DNA of 64,000 nt. Origin: Rhynochetos jubatus (Eukaryota > Chordata > Aves > Eurypygiformes > Rhynochetidae). The position numbers and the translations under genes were made by a program. Shown here one piece after another: positions 42,701 to 50,500 of the stretch (the first letter of the stretch is position 1; the number at the start of each line of letters is the position of its first letter). Location of the stretch: positions 30,895,722 to 30,959,721 of the forward strand of contig CM050654.1 of NCBI GenBank assembly GCA_027574665.1, given 5' to 3'. The notes beneath the pieces are model-generated. The model was not told the origin of the DNA, made no database searches, and saw only the letters and a program-made list of their open reading frames with translations.

Positions 42701-44816
42701 AAAGTTGCGATTGGAGTCCAGGCTAAGAAGGATCTGATCTTTGAGCAGCTAATCAATGTGCCTTATTTTCCTGATAGGTTTTGGGAGATGCTGTTAAGAC
42801 ATGGAAATCAGAAGACATCAAAGCCAACAATGTTCATATGGCTTGGCAGTTACCACAATACTTATTAATATCTGCTGCAGAGGTGATGTTCTCTGTTACA
42901 GGCCTGGCCTTCTCCTATTCTCAGGTAATCCATTTAAAGATTAGACTTGAGATTAGGTTTACAATTAGGCTTCAGGGTTTATTCCTGTATCTGCCATTGA
43001 CTTGTAATATGTACTTTGGCGTGACACTTACTGATCATGTTATCTGTGGTTCAGCTAAAAGTGGGATTATAACACAGTTTGCTGGGTGCTCTCAAGCTGA
43101 ATTAACTTGCTTTAAGCTGAGGGAATGAAGGGGTCTAAGCCTACATGAATCTGACAAGGGAACAGGGGATGATGAGTGTGCAAGGGATGATTTGATTGTT
43201 GTCTGGGGAGAAGTTTTATATGAAGAAAGGATTGAGACATTACAAGATCAAAAAGCTCAAGCTACTCAAATTTATCCTTGGAGTAAAGTGTAGATGTTTA
43301 TTAATGGGTGTGATTAATACAGTGGGATGATCTGTCATGGGATGTGGAAAATTTGTCATTAGCAGGAAGTTTAACATCAAGATCCAGTCTCTTTTCCAAA
43401 GGTATACAGCCATGTGGTACCAGACTCCAAGCTGCAGGGCTTGTGTGGCTTTCTGAACTTCCAGATTGTCTGATTTCAGATGATGCATGTTGGGGGTGAT
43501 CAGGATCCAGCTCTGCAACAACAGCATCTCTTTCTTCACATGTCCTCCTGGGGGACATGCTTTGAAAGGTCCTTGTATGAAGCAGTTGAAATTAACACAG
43601 AGAATACTCTGTGCAGAGGAAATTCCACCACCTCCCCCTAGGCTGAGCCCACTGACACCTACACTGGGGGTGAACCAGGGCAGAAGGGCACAGCATGATA
43701 CCCACTGACCAGGCCCTTCTCTTTTCAGTCTCCAGCCAGCATGAAGTCGGTGCTGCAGGCAGGCTGGCTGCTCACAGTGGCTGTTGGCAATACCCTTGTG
43801 CTCGTTGTTGCACAGGCTGCACCAATGGCACAGGTATGGTTCGGCTCTTAAAACAGAGGTAATGCTTTAAAACAAGGCCTGGGTGGTGCTTCTGGATGTC
43901 CCTATCCTGGAGGCACAGCTTCTCTGCACAGCCTAGGCTCCTGCAACCGAGTGACGGCAGCCTGCACCCAGCTGCTCCCAGCCAGGGCTCTGCGTTGCCC
44001 TCAGCAGCTCTGCCCTCTGGAGCAATGGCTCTCCTGAAGCCCCCCAGTAAATAAGTGACCTGCACTGCAGTAATATTGCTGGTGCTCAGCTCTAGGCAAG
44101 CAGACTATATTTGGGCCTGGAGCCTGGATGCGGTGCCGGCCACGCGCTGCAGTTGCTCACTGAAAGCAGCTTGCCTTCATCCAGCTAGCCCAGTGGGCAA
44201 GCGTCTAGTTTGGGAATCCTTCAGGGCCAGCTGCTTGCCCTGTCGGGCTTGCATGGGGAAGTTGTGGTGCAAAGCTTGTTTGATTCAGGCTCTCGGACTT
44301 CTGGGATGATGGCAAGGAAATGTGAAATGGGGCTTTTACCTGGCTAACATGAAACCGCCTCTCCCAGAAGCATCTTGTGAGCAAACAGCCCAGGCAGGTA
44401 TGTTCCAGTCAGGACAGATTTATAGGAAAAGTTTTAATGAAACTAGTCCAATCTAACTGGTTAATTCCAAGGTATATCCCATATCCGTAATGACATTATG
44501 TGTACATGAGTTTACCAGAAAAAAGGATGTTTTCTGTAATTTTCACCCAGCTTCTTAAAAAGTGCATGGAAGTGCAGAGAAATCCTCTGGACTTGAGAGT
44601 CTGGGGTCCCCTGACCTGCTGTTCTTTTTTCTTTCCTAGTGGGCTGAATTTGTCTTGTTCACTGTTCTCCTCTTTGCTGTGTGCGTTATTTTCTCCATCA
44701 TGGGATATTTCTATGTCAGTGTGGATCCAGAGGACCTACAAGAAAAGGAAGAGAAGAGAGAGACCTCCAGCAGAGGAAACATGATTAGTCTCGTTACTCA
44801 GAAAACAAAGCTCTAA
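6628..44816 (+). CDS. SLC15A2: SLC15A2 (PEPT2), whole gene, 22 coding exons
   Basis: High-affinity proton-coupled di/tripeptide and peptidomimetic-drug symporter of the POT/PTR (SLC15) family, with 12 membrane segments. In mammals it acts in the apical membrane of kidney tubule and in choroid plexus, glia and lung. I spliced 22 exons by hand. Coding lengths are 105, 88, 142, 93, 100, 91, 78, 83, 87, 90, 45, 33, 89, 82, 126, 165, 47, 111, 97, 147, 105 and 177 nt, totalling 2181 nt, or 726 residues (human PEPT2 has 729). Visible landmarks are E53xxER57 and Y61 in TM1, H87 and Y94 in TM2, K161 in TM4, N192 in the [10 protein letters not shown] motif of TM5, W313 and D317 in TM7, and E619 in TM10. 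A roughly 200-residue extracellular domain lies between TM9 and TM10. PEPT2-specific termini exclude PEPT1 (SLC15A1). The frame has no stops or shifts. Oddities are A618 and A628 in TM10 and possible N-glycosylation sites at N80 and N138. Confidence 0.97.
6733..10114 (+). other. SLC15A2: SLC15A2 intron 1
   Basis: 3.4 kb. Contains the T19 run and AT-rich stretches near 8.6-9.1 kb. No further exon or recognised repeat. First introns often carry transcriptional elements, but none is identifiable here by eye. Confidence 0.85.
8816..8834 (+). repeat. T19 homopolymer in intron 1
   Basis: A run of nineteen T followed by GGACAG. Simple low-complexity sequence. Confidence 0.85.
10115..10202 (+). CDS. 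SLC15A2: SLC15A2 coding exon 2 (residues 36-65, TM1)
   Basis: Acceptor CTCCCGCAG, donor GTATGT, ends at phase 1. Encodes CGSNYP and most of TM1, including the E53-x-x-E56-R57 proton-coupling motif and Y61. These residues are conserved in POT transporters from bacteria to man. Confidence 0.97.
10203..10830 (+). other. SLC15A2: SLC15A2 intron 2
   Basis: 0.6 kb; an eleven-T run near 10420 is the only visible structure. Confidence 0.9.
10831..10972 (+). CDS. SLC15A2: SLC15A2 coding exon 3 (end of TM1, TM2; residues 65-112)
   Basis: Acceptor TTCCTTTTAG, donor GTAAGT, ends at phase 2. Carries H87, the histidine needed for proton binding (H57 in PEPT1), and Y94. It also holds the start of the PTR2 family signature ([13 protein letters not shown]). 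N80-L-S in the TM1-TM2 extracellular loop is a glycosylation sequon that PEPT1 has and human PEPT2 lacks. Confidence 0.97.
10973..13927 (+). other. SLC15A2: SLC15A2 introns 3 and 4 (flanking exon 4)
   Basis: 1.8 kb and 1.1 kb of unremarkable intron sequence on either side of exon 4 (12756-12848). A 135-codon minus-strand open frame at 13574-13981 runs antisense across exon 5 and has no coding support. Confidence 0.85.
12756..12848 (+). CDS. SLC15A2: SLC15A2 coding exon 4 (TM3; residues 112-143)
   Basis: Acceptor TTTCCTCACAG, donor GTAAGT, ends at phase 2. Encodes TM3 ([13 protein letters not shown]) and the outer loop towards TM4, which contains the potential sequon N138-Q-T. Confidence 0.97.
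13928..14027 (+). CDS. SLC15A2: SLC15A2 coding exon 5 (TM4; residues 143-176)
   Basis: Encodes TM4 with the invariant [21 protein letters not shown] block, including K161 of the substrate site. Ends at phase 0 with donor GTAAGA. The acceptor (TTCTTGCATGAAG) has a poor pyrimidine tract, but reading frame and homology fix the junction. Confidence 0.96.
16257..16279. repeat. perfect 11-bp inverted repeat with 1-nt spacer in intron 5
   Basis: CACACCATCAG, one G, then CTGATGGTGTG. The arms are exactly complementary. It could be a palindromic protein site or a small hairpin in RNA; no function is assigned. Confidence 0.75.
18589..18658 (+). repeat. A-rich low-complexity stretch in intron 5
   Basis: Irregular A/AC-rich sequence with repeated AAAACC, CAAACCC and AAAAACAAAAG motifs. 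It resembles the decayed tail of an old insertion, but no element body is recognisable. Confidence 0.5.
19031..19121 (+). CDS. SLC15A2: SLC15A2 coding exon 6 (TM5; residues 177-207)
   Basis: Acceptor TCTTGTTTTAG, donor GTCAGT, ends at phase 1. Encodes PTR2 signature 2 ([10 protein letters not shown]) with the substrate-contacting N192, then TPVLRG. It follows the longest intron of the gene (5.0 kb). Confidence 0.96.
19122..23970 (+). other. SLC15A2: SLC15A2 introns 6 and 7
   Basis: 2.1 kb and 2.7 kb around exon 7 (21236-21313). No recognised repeats or RNA genes. Open frames are short and without homology. Confidence 0.8.
21236..21313 (+). CDS. SLC15A2: SLC15A2 coding exon 7 (start of TM6; residues 207-233)
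   Basis: Acceptor TTCTTTTTCAG, donor GTGAGT, ends at phase 1. Encodes [20 protein letters not shown]. The [17 protein letters not shown] block is typical of PEPT2; PEPT1 has a different sequence before CYPLAFG. Confidence 0.96.
23971..24053 (+). CDS. SLC15A2: SLC15A2 coding exon 8 (end of TM6; residues 233-260)
   Basis: Acceptor TATTTTTCAG, donor GTAAGT, ends at phase 0. Encodes [17 protein letters not shown] and the start of the large cytoplasmic loop (EVCKCIG). Confidence 0.96.
24527..24543 (+). repeat. poly(A) run in intron 8
   Basis: A run of about sixteen A, followed by ACACCCC. It is not next to a recognisable retroelement body. Confidence 0.7.
25298..25384 (+). CDS. SLC15A2: SLC15A2 coding exon 9 (cytoplasmic loop; residues 261-289)
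   Basis: Acceptor TTTTTCTCCCTAG, donor GTAAGC, phase 0 on both sides. Encodes the basic loop [20 protein letters not shown] and DWASEKYS between TM6 and TM7, close to human PEPT2. Confidence 0.96.
25688..25777 (+). CDS. SLC15A2: SLC15A2 coding exon 10 (TM7; residues 290-319)
   Basis: Acceptor CCCTTTGTAG, donor GTACAG, phase 0 on both sides. Encodes TM7 with [13 protein letters not shown], including W313 of the binding pocket and D317 of the internal salt-bridge network. Confidence 0.97.
26089..26133 (+). CDS. SLC15A2: SLC15A2 coding exon 11 (residues 320-334)
   Basis: A 45-nt phase-0 exon encoding [15 protein letters not shown], which continues the invariant [11 protein letters not shown] motif. 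Acceptor TTCTCCTTAG, donor GTAAGT. Confidence 0.96.
26134..29391 (+). other. SLC15A2: SLC15A2 introns 11 and 12
   Basis: 2.2 kb and 1.0 kb flanking the 33-nt exon 12. Nothing recognisable beyond ordinary intron sequence. Confidence 0.8.
28311..28343 (+). CDS. SLC15A2: SLC15A2 coding exon 12, 33-nt small exon (residues 335-345)
   Basis: Eleven codons, [11 protein letters not shown], phase 0 on both sides; acceptor CTTTGTTTCAG, donor GTAAAA. The QPDQMQ block is shared by PEPT1 and PEPT2 and sits before TM8. It is too short for an ORF search and was found from homology plus splice sites. Confidence 0.95.
29392..29480 (+). CDS. SLC15A2: SLC15A2 coding exon 13 (TM8; residues 346-375)
   Basis: Acceptor TTTGAATTGCAG, donor GTAAGT, ends at phase 2. 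Encodes TM8 ([20 protein letters not shown]) and NMCKFNF. Confidence 0.96.
29516..29540 (+). repeat. T21 homopolymer followed by GCAG
   Basis: Twenty-one T followed by GCAG, about 36 nt after the exon 13 donor. It looks like an ideal splice acceptor but lies too close to the donor to act with it; treat it as a decoy. Confidence 0.8.
31455..31536 (+). CDS. SLC15A2: SLC15A2 coding exon 14 (TM9; residues 375-402)
   Basis: Acceptor TTTGCTCCATAG, donor GTAAGT, ends at phase 0. Encodes TM9 ([20 protein letters not shown]) and EVKIN, the last residues before the extracellular domain. Confidence 0.96.
31705..31749 (+). repeat. polypyrimidine CT-rich stretch in intron 14
   Basis: About 45 nt of almost pure C/T ending in TTTCTAG, resembling a splice acceptor. 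No homologous exon follows. Confidence 0.6.
33477..33602 (+). CDS. SLC15A2: SLC15A2 coding exon 15 (extracellular domain; residues 403-444)
   Basis: 126 nt, phase 0 on both sides; acceptor TACTTTAATTAG, donor GTAAGG. Encodes [20 protein letters not shown] and onward, the first strands of the immunoglobulin-like extracellular domain. Only VLNLA and the general pattern match human PEPT2, as expected for this fast-evolving part. Confidence 0.93.
34368..34532 (+). CDS. SLC15A2: SLC15A2 coding exon 16 (extracellular domain; residues 445-499)
   Basis: 165 nt, phase 0 on both sides; acceptor TTTTTTCCACAG, donor GTGAGT. Encodes the [20 protein letters not shown] region, which aligns to the human YHNLSLYTEHSVQEKNWYSL region. 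N475-Y-T is a glycosylation sequon. Confidence 0.93.
36018..36089 (+). repeat. TTTATTATT-rich low-complexity stretch in intron 16
   Basis: At least four imperfect copies of TTATTATTTATT-like sequence over 70 nt. AT-rich simple sequence. Confidence 0.5.
37028..37074 (+). CDS. SLC15A2: SLC15A2 coding exon 17 (extracellular domain; residues 500-515)
   Basis: A 47-nt exon encoding [15 protein letters not shown], ending at phase 2. Acceptor TTCTCATCTTTAG. The donor GTAGGA is the weakest of the gene. It aligns to VKDTESRTTNGMTTVRF in human PEPT2. Confidence 0.92.
38734..38844 (+). CDS. SLC15A2: SLC15A2 coding exon 18 (extracellular domain; residues 515-552)
   Basis: Acceptor TTTTCTTTGCAG, donor GTAAGT, ends at phase 2. 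Encodes [13 protein letters not shown] through [13 protein letters not shown]. Sequons are N525-L-T and N541-A-S. Confidence 0.93.
39957..39979 (+). repeat. G-run, possible G-quadruplex
   Basis: Six G, one A, then a run of about eleven G followed by CGGCGG in intron 18. It could fold as a G-quadruplex and is a likely sequencing or length-variation hotspot. Confidence 0.6.
40237..40333 (+). CDS. SLC15A2: SLC15A2 coding exon 19 (extracellular domain; residues 552-584)
   Basis: Acceptor CTTTGTATCTAG, donor GTAAGT, ends at phase 0. Encodes the final strands [17 protein letters not shown], matching [16 protein letters not shown] of human PEPT2. Confidence 0.95.
42778..42924 (+). CDS. SLC15A2: SLC15A2 coding exon 20 (TM10; residues 585-633)
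   Basis: 147 nt, phase 0 on both sides; acceptor TATTTTCCTGATAG, donor GTAATC. Encodes [20 protein letters not shown] and TM10. E619 (E622 in mammalian PEPT2, E595 in PEPT1) is present. The preceding glycine is A618, and the usually invariant glutamate of GLEFSYSQ is A628. Confidence 0.95.
43729..43833 (+). CDS. SLC15A2: SLC15A2 coding exon 21 (TM11; residues 634-668)
   Basis: 105 nt, phase 0 on both sides; acceptor CTTCTCTTTTCAG, donor GTATGG. Encodes [20 protein letters not shown] and NTLVLVVAQ, matching MKSVLQAAWLLTIAVG and IIVLVVAQ in human PEPT2. Confidence 0.96.
44640..44816 (+). CDS. SLC15A2: SLC15A2 last coding exon 22 (TM12 and C-tail; residues 669-726)
   Basis: Acceptor TTTCTTTCCTAG, stop codon TAA at 44814-44816. 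Encodes TM12 ([20 protein letters not shown]) and a charged cytoplasmic tail ending [13 protein letters not shown]. The final QKTKL parallels the C-terminal KKTKL of mammalian PEPT2, a PDZ-ligand-type end. Confidence 0.97.
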   Translation, partial: WAEFVLFTVLLFAVCVIFSIMGYFYVSVDPEDLQEKEEKRETSSRGNMISLVTQKTKL

Positions 44817-45017
44817 CACATGGGTTGGGATATTTTTTTTTAAACGCAGTAGATGTGAGGGTAAAATAAGGGTGGGGGCAATGTTATTTTATTTTATAGC
44901 ATTGCAGGCTTTGTTACTCAAAATGTAGCCACCTTCTAAATGGGACCAAACAGCCATCTATAAAAACAATGGGGGTCCTGAAATCAGAGCAAAACTCCCT
45001 GGGAAAGCTCCTCTGGT

Positions 45018-45023
45018 ATTAAA
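45018..45023 (+). promoter_or_regulatory. SLC15A2: candidate poly(A) signal ATTAAA, proximal
   Basis: First variant poly(A) hexamer after the stop codon, 202 nt downstream. Mammalian SLC15A2 transcripts have a longer 3' UTR, so this may be a minor site. Confidence 0.3.
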
Positions 45024-45380
45024 AGCCCTTATAAGTAAATACAGTGTAATTTAAAACCTGCCCATCTTTTTAAGCATGGAACGCTTTCCTGTGATTTTGT
45101 TTGAAACATATATTTAGGGCAGCAGGGAGGAAGGGTGGAAGGAATGCCATTTGACAGCAAAATTTGGAGATCTTGGGGGAGAGGGGGGGGGAAGAATGAA
45201 AACCCAGTATAGGAATTAAGGGAGAATTGATGTTACTGACAGAAGACTGGGAGTGTTACACACAATCCCAAAGGATTTCTTCATGTACCTCTCCTTATGA
45301 GTATTTTACTCCATTATTACATGTTATGAATGGTCCTGATTTATGACTTTCACCTCCAGGCTCAAAAGTAATAACAGGGA

Positions 45381-45386
45381 ATTAAA
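45381..45386 (+). promoter_or_regulatory. SLC15A2: candidate poly(A) signal ATTAAA
   Basis: Second variant hexamer, about 565 nt after the stop codon. It cannot be ranked against the others without transcript ends. Confidence 0.25.
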
Positions 45387-47307
45387 TTCTGCAGACTAAA
45401 ATATTCCCCAAGCAGTACTGAAGAAGATATGCATGCTACTGTCTCTCTGATACCCATTTTTCCCTGGAAGTTTTTAGCAACTGATGGTGTTCTTTGATTA
45501 GATGTGATTAGAGAATTGGCTTACACTTTCTTATTTCAGAAATCTAGGCAGTTATTTGCCATCTTTCTATATATTAAGCCTTTATTGGGCATTTCCTTTT
45601 ACAACACCTGCCACTGCAAGTTAGGATATGGCTGATTTCTTATCTCATGCTTCAGTTATTCTCCACTGGGAGACATGTTGCAGCAGTTTCTAAAAAATTC
45701 CGGGCATCCTGCAGTGAGTTGAACAAGGATGCACTGTATCATTTTTTTCAGTCTGCAAGAGGGAACCATGGCATAGGAGATTTTTCTTTTTCCTCCCTCT
45801 TTTTGTGTCTGTCTACCAAACTTTTGATATAGCTATTTTATCGGAATTGTGATATAATTATCTAATTTTCCTCACTTGGGTGAAGCTGTGACTTCATATT
45901 CTGCACAGAAGTAATTCAACCATTGCTGATCTAGTAAAGCTCCTGAGAGAGTCCCTGTCGCTCCAAGGCCGCAGTTGGAACAGGTATGGCCTAATTTACA
46001 ACAAGGACGTCAGTAGGATCTTCAGGTTCATAGAGAATAGATTTCCAGTGATGCTTTCCTCTTCAATCTTTGCATTGACCATAGGTGGCCACTGACGCTT
46101 TGATTCAGGAGATCAGGAAATACATGTTTAATTTCATTCCTGTTTGGGGTAGTGCTAGTGAATATGCTTAGCTTGACACCTCTGCTGCTTTAATGTGCTG
46201 CCTTGTGTGAGTGTCGTCTTGAGTAAGACTGAGAAAACCCTGCTTTTTGGTTTATACCTGGAAGACTCAGCCTTGGGTTGTTTCCTTTGCTTCCTGTTGT
46301 AAATGGCCATGAACTTGCATGGCTAGTGGTGCATAAGCTCCTGCCTGCATCTGGGTCTTGTGCCAGGAGGGGACCGTGGTCTCAGACAAGTGACAACAGG
46401 CTGCGGGTGTGCGCACAGGAACACTCGGTGTGGTCTGGTTGATGCAGAGCCATTTATTAAGCTGTGGTGGCTGGACCTGGGCAGCTGAACCCTGCGACTC
46501 AGCGGGGAATGAAGGACACTGAAAGCCATCTATTAGGTCATCTGACCTGCTCCTCAGAAGCCAAGTGAGGCTTATTCCCTCTGCTCCTTTCTGGTATTGT
46601 TCTCCTGCCGTGCTCCTTTGTGTGGGTTCTTTCTCCTCCAGGCATTGTTGTTTTCCTAATCCTGTTTTGTGATATGCTGTGAATCAGCTCAGAGGCTGCT
46701 GAATCATTCTGCCATGGTGCTGTTTGACCAGCTTCCAATTTGAAGCACTAATAGAAAGCATTTCTTCCTCCCCCCTCAGCAAACAAAACAAAAATCCCCA
46801 AACTGAGGGAATGGACAGGCTCCAGTAGCACTGAACAAACATGATTTAGAATTATTGGAGCATTTAATTTTTTATAAGCCTTGAATTTGGAAGTGTGTTG
46901 GGGTTCGAGGGCATATGTGGTGAAGAGACAATTGAAAATTATTGGAGCACTTTCCTTGGGAAGCACTTGGTACATCACAGCGCAGAGTGGCGTGAGGGAA
47001 AGCAAGGTGTCCAGAGGATGTGATCTTTAAGACTACATATGCTCAAGAACCTTTTGATTTTTATGTTTTGTTTCCTTATTGGCAGCACTACCAGAAGCTG
47101 TCACATGCTCTGAGCTTAATTTAAAGGAATCATTCCAAACTCATAAAAGATACATTTAGGATGTCATCTGTATCTGCTTTTTAGACTCCTGATGCCAAAT
47201 TGCCCCTTTCCAAACATCTCCATGTTCCAAACCATCACCATAATGCTGGGGGGAGAAAAATTGCGATTCACAGTTGGGAAGGTTATGAACAGGAAGGCAA
47301 GGCTATA

Positions 47308-47313
47308 AATAAA
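47308..47313 (+). promoter_or_regulatory. SLC15A2: candidate poly(A) signal AATAAA, distal
   Basis: Canonical hexamer about 2.5 kb after the stop codon, just before the CR1 fragment. It is a plausible end for a long 3' UTR. Confidence 0.3.
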
Positions 47314-47500
47314 GTGCTAACATGAGGCTGGGGGCTGTTCCTGCAGCCCCTGCAGGGAATTGTTTGCCCAAGGAAGTGTAAGGATCTGTTCACATTTCTC
47401 TTTCAACTGACATGGTTACTTCTTCCCACTTGCTCATCATCACCTATGGGAAAGCTTTGTCCTCCTCCGATCTGATCTGCCTGCTTGGTTGCCGGTGTGG

Positions 47501-47549
47501 TCATAGAATGGTTTAGGTTGAAAGGGACCTTAAAGATCATCTAATTCCA
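47501..47549 (-). mobile_element. CR1 LINE 3'-end fragment
   Basis: TCATAGAATGGTTTAGGTTG followed by AAAGGGACCTTAAAGATCATC is the reverse complement of a CR1 3' terminus. The match fades after about 50 bp, so either the copy is a very short 5' truncation or its remainder has decayed. Confidence 0.85.
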
Positions 47550-50500
47550 TCTAGATCCTTCCCCACCATTGCAGCTGCAGTTGTAAAGCTTTGCTAATTG
47601 GACCCATTTGTTTGAAATGCACCAGCAGTTTGGAGGGTCTTCTGCCAGGAACACTGACAACTAGCCAGGAGCAGGCTGGGGGCTGTAACGAAGAGCTGCT
47701 CCTGCTGCAGCTGGAGAAGGTGGCAAAATAGCACATCCAGCATAGCACTTCCCTGATTTTAGAGCCACCATTCCACCCTCGGAGCCCTTTCATCACTTTC
47801 AAATGGACTCAAGGCTGGATCAAACATTTAGGACCTGAGTCTGCGCAGTATTGAGGTCTCTGGGTTTTTCTTCCATATACTCAGCTCAGAGATGGGGCCA
47901 TGCACAGTTCTTAACATCCAATTTTAGAACAATATTCCTTTATTTCTCCCAAATATTTGATTTAGAGGCAGAGGCAGACACCAAAATAGTGATAGTGTAC
48001 GTAAAGCTGTGTTAACCTCTATAGAGAAATAGCAGCCTGCCGTCCGTCCAGCTTCGTCTGTCACTGAAGGGAGTCTCTGTTGTTGGAGTTTGCCCTGGAG
48101 CAGTGCAGGGAAAGCTCACACCGTTTCTGGAGACTGACCTACAGAAATGATCATCTCCGGCTAAGGGACAGTAATGAGCTGGCAGGGACCTGTAGGTAGG
48201 TTACTGCACAAGCTATTGTGGACATCGCAGGCGTTTGGCTTCACACGTGTATTTATCTGTTTTTCTGAAGGATGCTTTCTGATAAAGGTTTTTTGTGCAG
48301 CAGATTTCCTTTCAGTTGCACTGGCTGTCACTCAACACACCTTTCCCCTTAGCAGGTCGTGTGGTCAGTGTTATTTCCAGCTTTGCATGACATAAGCATA
48401 AAAATGAAATTTCAAACTCAGCAAAATGAGTTCTTGACCACGGGTTCCTTAAATTTACCTCTTCTTTCTGAGAAGTCGAACACCATTAGGAGCTCTTTGC
48501 AGCTCCAGGGGCTTGCATCTCTCTCTTCTTCCATCTCCCTTGGTCCATAGCCCCACAGTTTCAGAAGATGCGTTTTGGAGGTTTCCAGATGATGACCCCT
48601 GGGAAAGGGTGCTTGGGAGTGGCTTGGATGCAGCTGGTGTGTGCTCTCAATGCTGACCGGGAGGCAGGACCCTGGCCAGGCACAGGAGCTGGTTCCTCTC
48701 TAGAGACCCAAATGGGGCTGGGCAATGTCCCCTGGGTAGCCAGGGATTGCCCTGGTTGAAGATGTGGTTTTCCTGAGAGGTGATCTGGATGTGAGTTTTA
48801 TTGTGAAAGTGAAATGTGAGTGAAAGGGAGAGTTTTCACTGGCCTTAGCTTTGGTTTGAGATGCTGTGTGAGGAGGATCTGACATGCAGGGAGGAAAGAA
48901 AGGGCTATTTGGTCAAGACGTTCCCAACTCCTCAACGAACAGCTGAAATTCCTCATATTGAATTAATCCGAGAGAAAATGAGATGGGAGAAGTGGAAAGC
49001 TCAGATGATTAAATAGTGGATGACTGCAGACCTTTCAGAAAAGCCTTTTCCTAACTGGTGGAGAAGGGCCACTGGGGGAGGTGGTCACCCATGGCTTGTA
49101 AACTTGTTTGTCCTTCCAGTGTATTGCAAGAACCAGCATACAGACCTGCGTTGGTGGGTCTGCAGTGATCAGAGGAGGAGGAGGAGGCAACCACGCTCCT
49201 GGTGATGCCCCCACCATCCGTGGCACCCACCACCTTGGCTTCCCCTCGGGACAGAAACAACGGCTGAAGGTGTACTACAGCTGGGAGTAGCACAGGAGGG
49301 AGAGCTGCAGCCAGGGGTGGTTAGCAGGCAGTTTTAGCCAGGGTCACACATAGGGGAGTAATCTCCTCTCTGATTCAAATTTCTTTGCCTAGCTACAAGA
49401 AACACTTTCTAGCACCAGCAGCTCCAACCTGGGAGTTCAGCTCCATGGCAAATACCACAGCTGCTGAATTTTGGATGGCACTAGACTCTGCATTTCATTA
49501 TCGCTGTGTTTGTTATTGTGATATAATTTTCAAACAGCATTTAAGAGATGTTTCTGGTCCCAGATGTTGATAGATCTGGCCAGGGTTTTGCAAGTTGATA
49601 GATGGATTGATGCTAGCCTTTCTTGTTAACATGAGTGATAAACTTGCCACGTACAAGTAGATGTTGCTGGGGCCTTTGTATTTCTGCAGCGATTTGATAA
49701 AAAAACCAAAATCCCCAGTGAAGCTGGCTAGGCATGAACTGTAGCATTGCTTCCTCGTTGGAGCTACCCACGTGCTTTGTAAAGCAGGGACCCTTGTTAA
49801 TCTCTTGCAAAGGGCTTCCCAGAAAGACAAAAATGGGGGACACTGTTAAACATTTTGCCTTGAGAGGGGCTTAAGCTGCATTACAGAAATTGCATGAAGG
49901 AAAATAATTGCTTTACTTAAAACCCTTCCTTCCTCACCATCTTAGGCAGTTAACAAGGAATGAAACAAGTTGTTTCTCAGTGAGCTTTGAATCCAGGAGT
50001 GGCTGCATCTTCTCAAGGTCTTTCCATGCTGTGTTTTACGAGCAGATCAACTTTGACCCTCCTCTAGTACCTGTGGATCTGAGGAGCGCCAGGACGCAAA
50101 GCAGCCACACTGCAGGCTGCTGCCGTCAGCTGATCAGCTCTGATCTCTTTGTTTGCAGTGAATAGTTTTAGCAGTTACCCTGCAGGGCTCAGTCAGAATT
50201 GGTCTAAATTTAGGCCAAAACTAAGGACCGGAGAGAACTGTAACCAACGAGATCAATAGCAAAACTCTTAAAAAACCTGTTAAAACACTGGTTTAGTGCT
50301 CAATTAAATTTTTAATATGTTTACCGAAAGTAAAAACCTAAACCAAAGTGCAGCAATTCAGTCAGAGCGATGAGGAGCTGCAGTTGGAATCCAGCAGCAT
50401 GGCAATTGGCAGCCAAGCTGAAGACACAAAAATCAAGCAAGCATCACTTTTTGGATTATTTTTTTTGTCGTTGCATATGTTGTTCAGTCTGCTGGGCCTG

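Larger units (their letters stand above)
38845..44639 (+). other. SLC15A2: SLC15A2 introns 18 to 21
   Basis: 1.4, 2.4, 0.8 and 0.8 kb. Apart from the G-run at 39.96 kb, I see nothing beyond ordinary intron sequence. Open frames of 90-166 codons near 41.3-42.9 kb run across exon borders and are not coding in those frames. Confidence 0.8.
44817..47500 (+). other. SLC15A2: probable SLC15A2 3' UTR and immediate flank
   Basis: AT-rich sequence after the stop codon with three candidate poly(A) hexamers and a short G-rich run near 45.18 kb. The transcript end cannot be fixed from sequence alone. Confidence 0.6.

Noticed and set aside
42368-42868. 166-codon + strand frame in intron 19 and exon 20
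   Set aside because: It enters exon 20 in the wrong frame; the correct frame gives the PEPT2 TM10 sequence.
6628-44816. Assignment to SLC15A1 (PEPT1)
   Set aside because: The N-terminus, the [12 protein letters not shown] block and the C-terminal QKTKL all match PEPT2, and residue numbering follows PEPT2.
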